From the NCBI RefSeq assembly GCF_001667275.1, contig NZ_LZHV01000003.1:1-64000 (forward strand): a DNA stretch of 64,000 nt, read 5' to 3'. Positions 15,899 through 25,587 of the stretch are shown here, in pieces. Made by a program: the position numbers and the translations under genes. Each line of letters begins with the position of its first letter. The stretch's first letter is position 1. This stretch comes from Mycobacterium sp. ACS4054 (lineage in GTDB: Bacteria > Actinomycetota > Actinomycetes > Mycobacteriales > Mycobacteriaceae). The notes beneath the pieces were generated by a model that saw only the letters and a program-made list of their open reading frames with translations, was not told where the DNA came from and ran no database searches.

Positions 15899-16744
15899 TC
15901 AGATCACGAAATTGAGGTGCTCGACGACCTGGGCGGCGACGTCCTCGTTACCGCCCAGCTCAACGCTCTGCGCGCGGGTGGGGCACATCGGCCGCCCGCC
16001 CGCGAGCCTGGTGAACTGCAGCCCGTCCAGCCGGATGGTCACCGTCGGCTCCTGACCACCGAAGTCGTCGACCACTTGGGCCCGCCCGTCGACGGCGACG
16101 CGGATGCTGCGCGACAGCGGCCCGGTCAGATCGAACAGCACCCGGGAACCCTCGGGCGCTTTGGCGCGCTTGCCGACCACGTAGCCCATCGTGGCTTCGA
16201 TCTCGTCGAGGGAGAGCTCCGCCGCGGGCCCGACCAGCTGATCGTCGGACGGCGGCCACCGCAGCGCCTCGCGGATGTCCTGCTCGTGCATCCAGCAGTC
16301 GAACACCCGGACGCGCATGAACCGCCCGTAGCTCTCCGGGCCGACCGGCGTCAACGTCGCCGCGTCCCAGTCCTGCGCGGACATCTCCGTCAGCGCCTTG
16401 CGCCGCTCGTCGGTGATGTCCTTGAACCGCTTGATGACATCCGCGCCGGCTTCGGCGCTGAGGTAGCGGACCCAGCACTCGTTCATCACGCCGATGTCGT
16501 TGCGGACATGGTCGAGGGTCGAGACGTCGATGTCCGGCTGGGGCGCGGGGACGCCGGCGAGGAAGGATTCGGTACCGATCATGTGCGCTACCAGCGCCTT
16601 GACGTCCCAGCCCGGCAGCGGGCTGGCCGCCTGCCATTCGGCTTCCGGCAACCCGCCCAGCAGCGCGGCGATGTCGTCCCACACCGCGAACAGACCGGCG
16701 AGTACCTCGGACTTGTCGAGCTTGGTGACGGGGCGATCGGCCAT
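15899..16744 (-). CDS. Maleylpyruvate isomerase family mycothiol-dependent enzyme (281 aa; Rv3099c type)
   Basis: An N-terminal DinB-like four-helix bundle (MDMPI_N, about 10-170) begins with LPGWDVKALVAHMIGTE, in which the His is a likely metal ligand. Further possible ligands lie in CWMHEQDIRE (about 135-145). A C-terminal beta-rich domain (about 190-281) carries DGRAQV and TVTIRLDG. Proteins of this type use mycothiol as cofactor in isomerisation or conjugation reactions. The substrate of this one is unknown. Position next to ssrA and smpB matches Rv3099c. Confidence 0.85.
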   Translation of the reverse strand: MADRPVTKLDKSEVLAGLFAVWDDIAALLGGLPEAEWQAASPLPGWDVKALVAHMIGTESFLAGVPAPQPDIDVSTLDHVRNDIGVMNECWVRYLSAEAGADVIKRFKDITDERRKALTEMSAQDWDAATLTPVGPESYGRFMRVRVFDCWMHEQDIREALRWPPSDDQLVGPAAELSLDEIEATMGYVVGKRAKAPEGSRVLFDLTGPLSRSIRVAVDGRAQVVDDFGGQEPTVTIRLDGLQFTRLAGGRPMCPTRAQSVELGGNEDVAAQVVEHLNFVI

Positions 16745-16789
16745 TACCGGATAGTAGGCCGATCGGACGCCGAATCGACAGGCGCAGCC

Positions 16790-17635
16790 TCAGCTGGCGG
16801 CGATCATGGCCACCGACCCCATGGCCATCACCATGCCGAACCCCTGCCAGCGGGTCAGCCGCTCGCGCAGCACGATCATGGCCAGCACCACGGTGGCCGC
16901 CGGGTATAGCGAGATCAGGATGCTGGCCAGCGAGAGCAACCACGTGTGCAGCGCCAGCAGCATGGTCACGTTGGCGCAGATGTCCAGCAGTGCGACGGCC
17001 CAGGCCAGCTTCATCGGCTTGCCGCGCGGGGCGCGCAGGTTGTCGCTGGCCGCGGCCATCACGAAGATCACCACGGTGGCCGAGAGCCGGGCGAAGACCA
17101 GGGGCCACAGCTTGCACGCGTGCGGCGCCTGATGCAGAAACACCAGATTCAGCCCCATCGCCGAGCCGGCCAGCAGCGTGAGCCACGCCACCTTGGGGGT
17201 GAAGCGATACGGCGTGACCCCTTGGGCGGTCGCCTCGCGGCTCACCAGCATGACGGCGACGAGCGCCAATACGACGCCCACCGACGCCCCCGGCCCCGGC
17301 CGCTCCCCCAGCGCCACCCCGACCGCCACCGGCACGGCGGCGTTGAGGACGGCCGCCAACGGTGACACCACCGAGATGGGCCCGGCGCCCAGCGCCGCGA
17401 AGAAGGCCCACATGCCGACCGCCATCCCGACGCCGTAGAGGGCGCCCCAGAAGATGGCGCCGCGCGAAATCGGGCCGCCCACGGCGAGGGCCATCGCCGC
17501 CAACAAGAACGTCTCGATCGGATAGACCACCAGCATCACGCGCAGCGCCGCTACCCGTCGAGCTGCCACACCGCCCACGAAGTCGCTGACACCGTACGTA
17601 ACGGCCGACAGCTGGGCGTAAGCCGCCCCGATCAG
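16790..17635 (-). CDS. DMT/EamA family transporter, probable CTG start (281 aa)
   Basis: About nine or ten hydrophobic helices spread over the whole length in two EamA-like halves, without signal peptide, as in drug/metabolite exporters. The conventional longest frame starts with GTG at 17578, but the first helix typical of the family (AQLSAVTYGVSDFVGG) is encoded upstream, in frame, up to a CTG at 17633-17635. That CTG overlaps the smpB stop (CTGA, as in normal ATGA overlaps) and has AAGGG 6 bases before it, so I set the start there. Substrate unknown. The gene is the last of the prfB-to-smpB minus-strand block. Confidence 0.78.
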   Translation of the reverse strand: MIGAAYAQLSAVTYGVSDFVGGVAARRVAALRVMLVVYPIETFLLAAMALAVGGPISRGAIFWGALYGVGMAVGMWAFFAALGAGPISVVSPLAAVLNAAVPVAVGVALGERPGPGASVGVVLALVAVMLVSREATAQGVTPYRFTPKVAWLTLLAGSAMGLNLVFLHQAPHACKLWPLVFARLSATVVIFVMAAASDNLRAPRGKPMKLAWAVALLDICANVTMLLALHTWLLSLASILISLYPAATVVLAMIVLRERLTRWQGFGMVMAMGSVAMIAAS

Positions 17636-18141
17636 TTCATGCCCTTGGCTCGGCGACCCAATTCACGGACCACTTCGCGCTGGGCATCGCGCCGGGCCAT
17701 GTCCTGTCGTTTGTCGTGCGCTCGCTTGCCGCGCGCTAACGCGAGCTCGACCTTGACCTTCCCCTCGGAGAAATACAGAGACATCGGCACGAGGGCGAGG
17801 TTACCATCTCGTATCTTTCCCACCAGGCGGTCGATTTGTTGCCTATGTAACAACAACTTTCGATTGCGACGTGGCTCATGGTTGGTCCAGCTACCGTGCT
17901 GATACTCCGGAATGTACAAGTTGCGCAACCACACTTCGCCGTCGTCGACGGTTGCGAAAGCGTCGGCCAGCGACGCATTGCCCTCGCGCAGACTCTTCAC
18001 CTCGGTGCCCTGTAACGCCACCCCGGCCTCGAACTCTTCGAGAATTGAATAGTTGTGCCGCGCTTTGCGATTGGTGGCGACGATTCGTTTGCTGCCGCGC
18101 TTGTCGCCCGCCGCCTTCCCCCGGCCGGGATCTTTCGCCAT
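17632..18141 (-). CDS. smpB: SsrA-binding protein SmpB (169 aa)
   Basis: SmpB recruits tmRNA to stalled ribosomes. The typical oligonucleotide-binding barrel is visible: VATNRKARHNYSILE, then GVALQGTEVKSLREG, ADAFATVDDGEVWLRN, and LLLHRQQIDRL. The C-terminal tail is basic and helical (ARGKRAHDKRQDMARRD), and mimics a codon-anticodon pair in the decoding centre. The ATG at 18141 lies 2 bases after the ftsX stop. Its RNA partner ssrA lies 1.8 kb further along the same strand. Confidence 0.97.
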   Translation of the reverse strand: MAKDPGRGKAAGDKRGSKRIVATNRKARHNYSILEEFEAGVALQGTEVKSLREGNASLADAFATVDDGEVWLRNLYIPEYQHGSWTNHEPRRNRKLLLHRQQIDRLVGKIRDGNLALVPMSLYFSEGKVKVELALARGKRAHDKRQDMARRDAQREVVRELGRRAKGMN

Positions 18142-18143
18142 AG

Positions 18144-19037
18144 CTACCGCCGGATGTAGAGGCGCAGCGTGGCGTAGGAGGTTAGGCCGGCCATCGACAC
18201 GCCGAGCAGGAACAGCCACGGCGAGATGTAGAGGATGTCGGCGTAGTCGACCTTGGCGATCAAATGTGCTTGGTAGAACTGGCTCAGCGCGTTGTCCAGG
18301 AACCACGCCCGCACCAGAACCAAGCCGACCACCGCGATGGCCACACCGATGGTCGCGGCCAGCATCGCCTCCAGCAGGAAGGGCAGCTGGGTGTACCAGC
18401 GGCTGGCGCCGACCAGCCGCATGATCCCGATCTCGGTGCGTCGCGTATAGGCGGCGACCTGGACCATGTTGGCAATCAGCAGAATTGCGCCGACGGCCTG
18501 CACCAGGGCGACGGCGAACGCGGCGTTACGCAGCCCGTCGAGGACCGCGAATAGCCGGTCGATCAAATCCTTTTCGTTGAGGATGCTGCGCACGCCGGGC
18601 TGGCCCTGCATCGCGGCGTCGAACTCCGCGTGCTGTTCGGGGTTGTTCAGCTTGACGATGAACGACGCGGGAAACGATTCCTTGCCCGCGACGTCTTTGA
18701 ACTCCGGGAACTTCTTGATCGCGTCGTTGTACGCGTCCTGCCGGTTGACGAAGCGCACCGACTTGACGTCTTGGCGCGCATCGATCTTGTCCCGCAGCGC
18801 TTTACACGGACCCGACGCGCAGGTCGCGTCGTTGGCGGAGATGTCGTCGGTGAGGAACACCTGCGTCTCGACGCGATCGAGGTAGATCTCGCGCGAGTTG
18901 TCGGCCAACCGGACCACCAGCAGGCCACCGCCGAACAGCCCGATGGAGATCGCCGTGGTCAGGATCATCGCGGCCGTCATCGTGACGTTGCGACGAAGGC
19001 CGGTCAGGACCTCGTTGAACAGGAAGCCAAAGCGCAC
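18144..19037 (-). CDS. ftsX: Cell division protein FtsX (297 aa)
   Basis: Integral membrane partner of FtsE. One N-terminal helix (about 22-45) is followed by an extracellular domain (about 46-165) holding two cysteines ([10 protein letters not shown]), then three C-terminal helices (about 170-295, the FtsX permease domain). The FtsEX complex couples ATP binding to activation of peptidoglycan hydrolases outside the membrane (RipC in M. tuberculosis). The GTG start directly follows the ftsE stop, so the two are translated as a unit. Confidence 0.96.
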   Translation of the reverse strand: MRFGFLFNEVLTGLRRNVTMTAAMILTTAISIGLFGGGLLVVRLADNSREIYLDRVETQVFLTDDISANDATCASGPCKALRDKIDARQDVKSVRFVNRQDAYNDAIKKFPEFKDVAGKESFPASFIVKLNNPEQHAEFDAAMQGQPGVRSILNEKDLIDRLFAVLDGLRNAAFAVALVQAVGAILLIANMVQVAAYTRRTEIGIMRLVGASRWYTQLPFLLEAMLAATIGVAIAVVGLVLVRAWFLDNALSQFYQAHLIAKVDYADILYISPWLFLLGVSMAGLTSYATLRLYIRR

Positions 19038-19727
19038 TTAGCGGTCCATCCCATAGATGCCGCGCTGCTCGTCGCGAACCAGCCGCCCCAAGGACAGCTC
19101 CACGACGCGCTGACGCATCGAGTCGACGATGTGGTGGTCATGCGTCGCCATCAGCACCGTCGTCCCCGTGCGGTTGATCCGCTCCAACAAATCCATGATG
19201 TCCTTACTGGTGTCTGGGTCGAGATTGCCAGTCGGCTCGTCGGCCAAGAGAACCAGGGGCCGGTTCACGTAGGCGCGGGCGATCGCCACGCGTTGCTGCT
19301 CGCCACCGGACAACTCGTGCGGCAGCCGGTTGGCCTTGCCGGACAGGCCGACGGTTTCCAGCACCTCGGGCACCACCCGGTTGATCGCGTCGGTCCGCCG
19401 ACCGATCACCTCCAGCGCGAACGCGACGTTCTCGTACACGGTCTTCTGCTGCAGCAGCCGGAAGTCCTGAAAGACGGTCCCGATCACCTGGCGCAGCTTC
19501 GGGACGTGACGCCCGCGCAGCTTGTTGACGTGAAACTTCGACACCCGGATGTCGCCGGAGGTCGGGTTCTCCTCGCCGAGCAGCAGCCGCATGAACGTCG
19601 ACTTACCGGAGCCCGACGGGCCGATCAGGAAGACGAATTCACCCTTGTCGATTTTGACGCTGACGTCCTCCAACGCCGGACGCGCCGACGCTTTGTACTT
19701 CTTGCTGACATGGTCGAGGGTGATCAT
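19038..19727 (-). CDS. ftsE: Cell division ATP-binding protein FtsE (229 aa)
   Basis: The ATG at 19727 ([11 protein letters not shown]) gives the 229-residue length known for the mycobacterial protein; the open frame extends a little further upstream without homology. ABC ATPase motifs are all present: Walker [10 protein letters not shown] (36-44), Q-loop VFQDFRLL, signature LSGGEQQR, Walker [10 protein letters not shown] and the switch His in MATHDH. It drives FtsX conformational change at the septum. Confidence 0.97.
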   Translation of the reverse strand: MITLDHVSKKYKASARPALEDVSVKIDKGEFVFLIGPSGSGKSTFMRLLLGEENPTSGDIRVSKFHVNKLRGRHVPKLRQVIGTVFQDFRLLQQKTVYENVAFALEVIGRRTDAINRVVPEVLETVGLSGKANRLPHELSGGEQQRVAIARAYVNRPLVLLADEPTGNLDPDTSKDIMDLLERINRTGTTVLMATHDHHIVDSMRQRVVELSLGRLVRDEQRGIYGMDR

Positions 19728-19770
19728 CACGGCACGCCAGTGTAGCCGTGATTTTCGCTGGCAAGCCAAG

Positions 19771-20247
19771 TCAACTGGCTGGCAGCGGCGAACTGGGCGC
19801 CGGTCCGGGCCCCGGCTGCGGGAGCGGGGGCGGCGGTGTGGGCGGGCTTGTGCTGGGCGGACAGAAGGGCGCCGGCAGCAGGCAGGGCAGCTGCGGGAGC
19901 TGCAACGGCGGCGTCGTGGTGGTCGTCGTCACCGGCGGTGGCGGGGGCGGGGGCGGCGGCGTGCTCGTCGGGGTCGGCGGGTGCGTGGTGGCCGGCGGCT
20001 CCTGCACGCGGCTGCGGGGCACCCAGGTGTAGTTGGGGTCGGGCACGAAGCCCGGCGGCACCACTTGCTGCGCCGGCGGCTTGGGCGCCGCTTCGGGGCG
20101 GTACGTGTCGTAGACCCACCACACCGCGAAAAAGGCGATGATCAGTACCAGGGTGGACGTGCGGACCCGCCCGCCGAACATGTATTTCGGCCAGCGATGT
20201 TCGGTGTCTTCGCTGCGTTTCTCGAAGACGCTCAGGGTCAATTTCAA
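19771..20247 (-). CDS. Proline-rich membrane protein (158 aa; Rv3103c type)
   Basis: A cytosolic N-terminus of about 30 residues, one TM helix ([17 protein letters not shown], about 31-47), then an external Pro/Thr-rich tail. The tail includes a run of nine prolines (about 96-104) followed by a Thr stretch and further PP repeats to the C-terminus. Two cysteines lie in [12 protein letters not shown]. It sits between ftsE and the MscS gene exactly as Rv3103c does, and overlaps the MscS gene by 4 bases. Function unknown. Confidence 0.85.
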   Translation of the reverse strand: MKLTLSVFEKRSEDTEHRWPKYMFGGRVRTSTLVLIIAFFAVWWVYDTYRPEAAPKPPAQQVVPPGFVPDPNYTWVPRSRVQEPPATTHPPTPTSTPPPPPPPPPVTTTTTTPPLQLPQLPCLLPAPFCPPSTSPPTPPPPLPQPGPGPAPSSPLPAS

Positions 20248-21239
20248 CGCTTCTGCACCGCACCTTGGACGTCATCGCCGGCTACCCCCTCGGCGGCCTG
20301 GGCGGCCGGCACGGACGGGTCCTCGACCAGGCCCACGGTCGCGTCCGCCGACGTCACGATGCCGACGCGGGCCAGCGCTCGGATGACCAGGACGCGCAGC
20401 TGCCGCCCGGCCTCGAACTGCTTGCCGGGCAGCGTGCGGGCCACCAGGCGAAGGGTGACGGTGTCGACCTCGATGCTCTCCACACCCATCACAGTGGGCG
20501 CATCCAACAGCAGTTCCCCCAGCCCCGGGTTGTCCATCGCGCGGTCGCACTCCTGGTGCAAGACCTCGTTGACCCGGTTCAGGTCCGCGCTGGTGGACAC
20601 CGGGATGTCGACCACCGCGCGGGCCCAGTCCTTGGACAGATTGACCACCTTGACGATCTGCCCGTTCGGAATGGTCAACACCTCGCCGTCCGGTGAGCGC
20701 AGTCGCGTCACCCGCAACGTCACGTTCTCGACCGTGCCGCTGGCCTCCGTCGAGGAGACGACGGTGAGGGTGACCAGATCACCGAAGCCGTACTGGCGCT
20801 CGGCGAGGATGAAGAACCCCGAGAGCAGGTCCCGCACCAGCTGCTGCGCGCCGAAACCCAGGGCGGCGCCGACCACGGTGGCCGGCGCGACCAGTCCCCC
20901 GACCGAAAACTGCAGCACGCTGGCGATCTGCATCATCACCCAGATGCCGATGAGGACCACCGACACCCAGGAGATCACCGAGGCCATCGCCTGACGGTGC
21001 TTGGTGGCTTCCGAGCGCACCAGCGCGTCGCTCTCGGCGAAGCCCAGGTTGAGTTGACGGGTCACCTGTTGAGCCACCCAGTTGACGAATCGGGCCGCCA
21101 GCACCGCCACGATCAGCACCATGACGATCCGCAGACCGCGCGTGATGATCCATTGACCGATCTGGCCACGCCAAAATTCGTGCCAACCGAGCGCCTGCAC
21201 CGAGGCGGTCGTGGCCTGAAGAGTTGTGTTAGTCGTCAT
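20244..21239 (-). CDS. MscS-family mechanosensitive channel (331 aa; Rv3104c type)
   Basis: The ATG at 21239 lies inside the last codons of prfB, an 11-base overlap. Three TM helices (about 20-45, 75-100, 105-130) lead into the MscS beta domain. This is marked by the Gly/Ala-rich pore helix [20 protein letters not shown] and by GDLVTLTVV and [13 protein letters not shown]. It is predicted to open a pressure-release pore in the inner membrane on osmotic downshock. The C-terminal about 30 residues are acidic and without domain. Confidence 0.9.
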   Translation of the reverse strand: MTTNTTLQATTASVQALGWHEFWRGQIGQWIITRGLRIVMVLIVAVLAARFVNWVAQQVTRQLNLGFAESDALVRSEATKHRQAMASVISWVSVVLIGIWVMMQIASVLQFSVGGLVAPATVVGAALGFGAQQLVRDLLSGFFILAERQYGFGDLVTLTVVSSTEASGTVENVTLRVTRLRSPDGEVLTIPNGQIVKVVNLSKDWARAVVDIPVSTSADLNRVNEVLHQECDRAMDNPGLGELLLDAPTVMGVESIEVDTVTLRLVARTLPGKQFEAGRQLRVLVIRALARVGIVTSADATVGLVEDPSVPAAQAAEGVAGDDVQGAVQKR

Positions 21240-22335
21240 CTTTTCGGTTGCGCCAGCGGATTCCCGCTTCCAGGAACCCGTCGATGTCCCCATCCAGGAC
21301 GGCCGCCGGATTGCCGACCTCGTACTCGGTCCGCAGGTCCTTGACCATCTGATAGGGATGCAGGACGTAGGAGCGCATCTGGTTGCCCCACGAACTGCCG
21401 CCTTCGCCTTTCAACGCGTCCAGCTCCGCGCGTTCTTCGGAACGCTTGCGCTCCAACAACTTTGCCTGAAGCACGCGCATCGCTGAGATCTTGTTCTGCA
21501 GTTGCGATTTTTCGTTCTGGCAAGTCACGACGATACCCGTTGGGATGTGGGTTAAACGAACCGCCGAGTCGGTGGTGTTCACCGACTGCCCGCCCGGGCC
21601 GCTGGAACGGTAAACGTCAACGCGCACATCGCCTTCCGGTATGTCGATGTGATCGGTGGTCTCCACCACAGGAAGAACCTCGACTTCGGCGAACGACGTC
21701 TGACGTCGGCTTTGGTTGTCGAATGGGCTGATCCGCACCAGCCGATGGGTGCCCTGCTCGACCGACAACGTGCCGTACGCGAACGGGGCGTGCACCGCGA
21801 ACGTCGCGCTCTTGATGCCCGCCTCTTCGGCGTAGGAGGTGTCGAACACCTCGACGGGATACTTGTGTTGCTCGGCCCACCGCATATACATGCGCATCAG
21901 CATCTCGGCCCAGTCGGCGGCGTCCACCCCGCCTGCGCCGGAGCGGATGGTGACCAACGCCTCGCGCTCGTCGTACTCACCCGAGAGCAGCGTGCGCACC
22001 TCGGTGGCCTCTATATCCGCGCGCAGCGCCTTCAGCTCGGCGTCCGCCTCGGCCAGCGCGTGGGCGGCCCCCAACTCGGCCGCCAGCTCGTACAGGACGG
22101 GAAGGTCGTCGAGCCGCTGCCGCAGCTCTTCGATGCGACGCAGCTCGCCCTGGGCGTGGGACAACTGGCTGGTCACCCGCTGCGCGTTGCTCTGGTCATC
22201 CCACAATTTGGGATCCGACGCCTCGTGTTCGAGCTTCTCGATCCGGCTGCGCAAACCGTCAACGTCGAGCACCCGCTCCACCGTGGTCAGGGTGGAGTCA
22301 AGGGCGGCGATATCGGCTTGACGGTCGGGTTCCAC
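21229..22335 (-). CDS. prfB: Peptide chain release factor 2 (368 aa)
   Basis: RF2 recognises UGA and UAA stop codons through the SPF tripeptide ([11 protein letters not shown]) and triggers hydrolysis with the GGQ motif ([17 protein letters not shown]). The GTG at 22335 ([12 protein letters not shown]) matches the known mycobacterial N-terminus; the open frame further upstream is non-conserved. No internal UGA or programmed frameshift is seen, unlike in enterobacteria. It is divergent from fprA across a 163-base gap. Confidence 0.96.
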   Translation of the reverse strand: MEPDRQADIAALDSTLTTVERVLDVDGLRSRIEKLEHEASDPKLWDDQSNAQRVTSQLSHAQGELRRIEELRQRLDDLPVLYELAAELGAAHALAEADAELKALRADIEATEVRTLLSGEYDEREALVTIRSGAGGVDAADWAEMLMRMYMRWAEQHKYPVEVFDTSYAEEAGIKSATFAVHAPFAYGTLSVEQGTHRLVRISPFDNQSRRQTSFAEVEVLPVVETTDHIDIPEGDVRVDVYRSSGPGGQSVNTTDSAVRLTHIPTGIVVTCQNEKSQLQNKISAMRVLQAKLLERKRSEERAELDALKGEGGSSWGNQMRSYVLHPYQMVKDLRTEYEVGNPAAVLDGDIDGFLEAGIRWRNRKDDD

Positions 22336-22498
22336 AGCGGACCACGTTACCGGGACCCACCGGGGACCCCGGCTCCCGGCGAGTGCTCGGGCCACGACCA
22401 GCGGTCATGCGTTTAGCATCGAGTCACGGTCATGTGCACCCCGCGCCGCGCGCCCGCAGCCCCCCGCGCGCTAACCGGGCACGAATAGAAGGTCGAGT

Positions 22499-23863
22499 AT
22501 GCGCCCCTACCACGTTGCAATCGTCGGCTCCGGACCGTCGGGATTCTTCGCCGCTTCATCCCTGCTCAAGGCCGCCGATGCGGCCGAAGGTCTCGACGTC
22601 GCCGTCGACATGCTGGAAATGCTGCCCACCCCGTGGGGGCTGGTGCGCTCCGGCGTCGCGCCCGACCACCCCAAGATCAAGTCGATCAGCAAGCAGTTCG
22701 AAAAGACCGCCGAAGATCCCCGCTTCCGCTTCTTCGGCAACGTGGTGGTCGGTGAACACGTGCATCCCGGTGAGCTGTGTGACCGCTATGACGCGGTGAT
22801 CTACGCCATCGGGGCGCAATCCGACCGGTCGTTGAAGATTCCCGGCGAGGACCTGCCCGGCAGCATGGCCGCCGTCGAATTCGTGGGCTGGTACAACGCG
22901 CACCCGCATTTCCAAGAACCCGGCCCCGATTTGTCCGGCGCCCGCGCGGTCGTCGTCGGCAACGGCAACGTCGCCCTCGACGTCGCCCGCATCCTGGTGA
23001 CCGATCCCGATGTGCTCGCACGCACCGATATCGCCGACCATGCCCTGGACTCGCTGCGGCCGTGTGGCGTGGAGGAAGTGGTGATCATCGGGCGGCGGGG
23101 GCCGCTGCAGACGGCGTTCACCACACTGGAATTGCGCGAGCTGGCGGATCTGGAAGGCGTCGACGTGATCGTCGATCCGGCGCAGCTGGAGGGCATCACC
23201 GAGGAGGACGAGGCCGCCGCGGACAAGACGACGAAGCTGAACATCAAGGTGTTGCGCGGTTACGCCGGGCGTGCCCCGAGGCCCAACCACCGTCGAATCG
23301 TGTTCCGGTTCATGACCTCTCCCATCGAGATCAAGGGCGACGGCAAGGTGGAGAGCATCGTGCTGGGCCGCAACGAGCTTGTCACCGACGAGAGCGGCCG
23401 GGTGTCGGCCAAGGACACCGGCGAGCGCGAGGAGCTGCCGGTTCAGCTCGTCGTGCGGTCGGTCGGCTACCGCGGCATGCCAACGCCGGGGCTGCCGTTC
23501 GACGAGAAGACCGCGACCATCCCGAACACCGCCGGCCGGGTGGAGGGCAGCCGCAACGAATACGTCGCCGGATGGATCAAGCGCGGGCCGACCGGCGTCA
23601 TCGGCACGAACAAGAAGGACTCCCAGGAGACCGTCGACACCGTGCTGGCCGACTTGGAGCGCGCGAAGGGCGAGTTGGCGGATTTCCCCGACGACCACGC
23701 CGCCCAACTGGCCGACTGGCTGGCCGCACGCCAGCCCAAGCTGGTCACCTCCGAGCACTGGGAGATCATCGACCGCCACGAGCGGGCCGCCGGTGAGCCG
23801 CACGGGCGGCCGCGGGTGAAGCTGCCCAACCTGGAAGAGCTGCTGCGGATCAGCCACGGCTGA
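22499..23863 (+). CDS. fprA: NADPH-ferredoxin/adrenodoxin-type reductase FprA (454 aa)
   Basis: FAD is bound by the N-terminal VAIVGSGPSGFFAA motif and NADPH by VVVGNGNVALDVARI (about 140-156). The adrenodoxin-reductase motif near the end, AGWIKRGPTGVIGTNKKD (about 359-376), is present. It passes electrons from NADPH to ferredoxins that feed cytochrome P450s or iron metabolism in the cytosol. ATG start with GAAGGTCG upstream. Gene order prfB/fprA divergent is the same as Rv3105c/Rv3106. Confidence 0.96.
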   Translation: MRPYHVAIVGSGPSGFFAASSLLKAADAAEGLDVAVDMLEMLPTPWGLVRSGVAPDHPKIKSISKQFEKTAEDPRFRFFGNVVVGEHVHPGELCDRYDAVIYAIGAQSDRSLKIPGEDLPGSMAAVEFVGWYNAHPHFQEPGPDLSGARAVVVGNGNVALDVARILVTDPDVLARTDIADHALDSLRPCGVEEVVIIGRRGPLQTAFTTLELRELADLEGVDVIVDPAQLEGITEEDEAAADKTTKLNIKVLRGYAGRAPRPNHRRIVFRFMTSPIEIKGDGKVESIVLGRNELVTDESGRVSAKDTGEREELPVQLVVRSVGYRGMPTPGLPFDEKTATIPNTAGRVEGSRNEYVAGWIKRGPTGVIGTNKKDSQETVDTVLADLERAKGELADFPDDHAAQLADWLAARQPKLVTSEHWEIIDRHERAAGEPHGRPRVKLPNLEELLRISHG

Positions 23864-24332
23864 GCGCCCCTGCGTGCTGCTTGACACGTGCCCAACAACG
23901 CGCGCCGCAGGCGCCCGCGCGGCGGCGGATTGGCAAGTCCCGCAGCGGGTTTCGTGTTTTCCTGCCGGCATCGGGGCACGCGGGCCCGGTTAACAAAAGA
24001 TGAACTAACGGCAAACTACGCCTTAATTCTGTCTGGCTGCCGCCGGAATAGCCGCAAAACCCCGCAAGCGCCGTCCACGCCTGCGACCTTTGAATTGCCC
24101 GACCATCGAAGGATCCATTGCGATGCCCTGTGCGCACGGTCCGCCAACTCGATAAGCGCCACGCTGCCCGCTAGACAGCACGTGAGCGCTCGCGCTCGGC
24201 CGCCCAGTCACCCGGGGTGAGCTTTGCCGACCGGCAAAGCGGTGTGGAAGCGGCCAACAGATTTTTGCCAACCAACGCCGATGCGTTCAGCCCCGGCGTT
24301 ATTCACGTTTGCCTTCACAGGGATGGGACATC
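23864..24332. other. Intergenic region between fprA and the PPE pair
   Basis: 469 bases without a convincing gene. It is more mixed in composition than the coding flanks. The only clear structure is the palindrome at 24221-24240, reported separately. It presumably holds the promoter of the PPE genes. Confidence 0.5.
24221..24240. promoter_or_regulatory. Palindrome, candidate operator upstream of the PPE genes
   Basis: GCTTTGCCG and CGGCAAAGC form a perfect 9-bp inverted repeat with a 2-base centre, 93 bases before the first PPE start. There is no T-run, so it is more like a regulator site than a terminator. The regulator is unknown. Confidence 0.4.
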
Positions 24333-25496
24333 ATGGATTGGGCTTTTCTTCCACCGGAAATCAACTCCGCCCGGATGTACGCCGGGCCCGGGCCGGCCTC
24401 GTTGCTGGCCTCCGCGGGAAGCTGGGACGCGTTGTCGGCCGAGCTGGCCTCCACCGCCGCGTCGTACGAATCGGTGCTCTTGAGCCTGGGCCTGCAGTGG
24501 CGCGGCTCGGCGGCTGACGCGATGGCGTTCGCGGCCGCCCGCTACCTGGCGTGGTTGCAGGCGACCGCCGAGCAGACGCAACAAACCGCCATGCAGGCGC
24601 GAACGGCCGTGGCGGCGTACGAGCAGGCGTACGCGATGACGGTGCCGCCCCCGGTGGTCGCCGCCAACCGCACCCTGCTGGCGTCGCTGGTGGCGACGAA
24701 CATCGTCGGCCAGAACACCGCGGCCATCGCGGCCGTCGAGGCGCAATACGCCGATTTCTGGGCTCAGGACACCGCCGCGATGTCCGGTTACGCCGCCTCC
24801 TCGGCGGCGGCGACGCGGTTGCCGAAGTTCACCGCCGCGAACAAATCCACCAACGAGTCCGGGGTTGGCGCCCAGAACGCCGCGGTGGCCACGGCCAGCG
24901 CCAGGACGGCCGCCAACAAGGCTGTGGCGCAGTCGTTCTCACCGCAAGCCAGCCAGCTTTCGGCGCCGAACCCGCAGTCGGGAGTCGGCGCTGCTCCGCT
25001 GGCTGCCGCCAACAATAACAACGCCTTCCGGGTCCTCGACCTCATTCAGGGCACGGGCGTCGGCTTCAGCGCTCCCTACAACATGGAGCAGTTCGTATCG
25101 GGAATCATTGGGGCCGAGAACAATCTGGGCATCCTCGCCAAGCCCGGGGCGGCGGCCGCCAATCTCGCCCCCGCCATCGCGGCGCCCGCGTTTCGCGGCG
25201 CGACGGCGGGCCTGGGCGGGGGCCTGGGCAACATCACCGCGACGCTCTCGCACGCCGGCTCGATCGGGCCGATGTCGGTGCCCGCAAGCTGGTCGGCACC
25301 GACGAGCACCCATATATCGCCGCTATCGCCCGCCGGCTTCACCACGCTGCCCGGGACCGAGGAGCCGGTGGCGTCCGGGTACCCCGGCTATCCGGGCATG
25401 CCGGGCAGCGGCGCCTCGCGCTCCGTCGGCGTCGGCGCACCGCCCCGCTACGGGATGCGGCTCACCGTGATCCCCCGCCCGCCGGCCGCCGGGTGA
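24333..25496 (+). CDS. PPE family protein, SVP subgroup (387 aa)
   Basis: Starts MDWAFLPPEIN, with the diagnostic Pro-Pro-Glu at residues 7-9. The helical PPE domain (about 1-175) includes a WRGSAADAM stretch where the WxG turn is expected. The middle part is Ala/Asn-rich. The C-terminus carries the SVP signature GPMSVPASW and ends RPPAAG like PPE51. PPE proteins are exported by ESX-5-type secretion, usually with a PE partner; no PE gene lies beside it. The ribosome site AGGGATGGGA precedes the ATG. Confidence 0.93.
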   Translation: MDWAFLPPEINSARMYAGPGPASLLASAGSWDALSAELASTAASYESVLLSLGLQWRGSAADAMAFAAARYLAWLQATAEQTQQTAMQARTAVAAYEQAYAMTVPPPVVAANRTLLASLVATNIVGQNTAAIAAVEAQYADFWAQDTAAMSGYAASSAAATRLPKFTAANKSTNESGVGAQNAAVATASARTAANKAVAQSFSPQASQLSAPNPQSGVGAAPLAAANNNNAFRVLDLIQGTGVGFSAPYNMEQFVSGIIGAENNLGILAKPGAAAANLAPAIAAPAFRGATAGLGGGLGNITATLSHAGSIGPMSVPASWSAPTSTHISPLSPAGFTTLPGTEEPVASGYPGYPGMPGSGASRSVGVGAPPRYGMRLTVIPRPPAAG

Positions 25497-25587
25497 CGTG
25501 CCGCCAATCCGCCAACTGCCGTCGGACATAGCACGAACCGTTCGCCGCAGGCAGTTTCGTTGTACTCGCTCATAGGGCTGTAACACA

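Noticed and set aside
21229..22335. Programmed frameshift in prfB as in E. coli
   Set aside because: The frame is continuous with no internal UGA or slippery CUU-UGA near the start.
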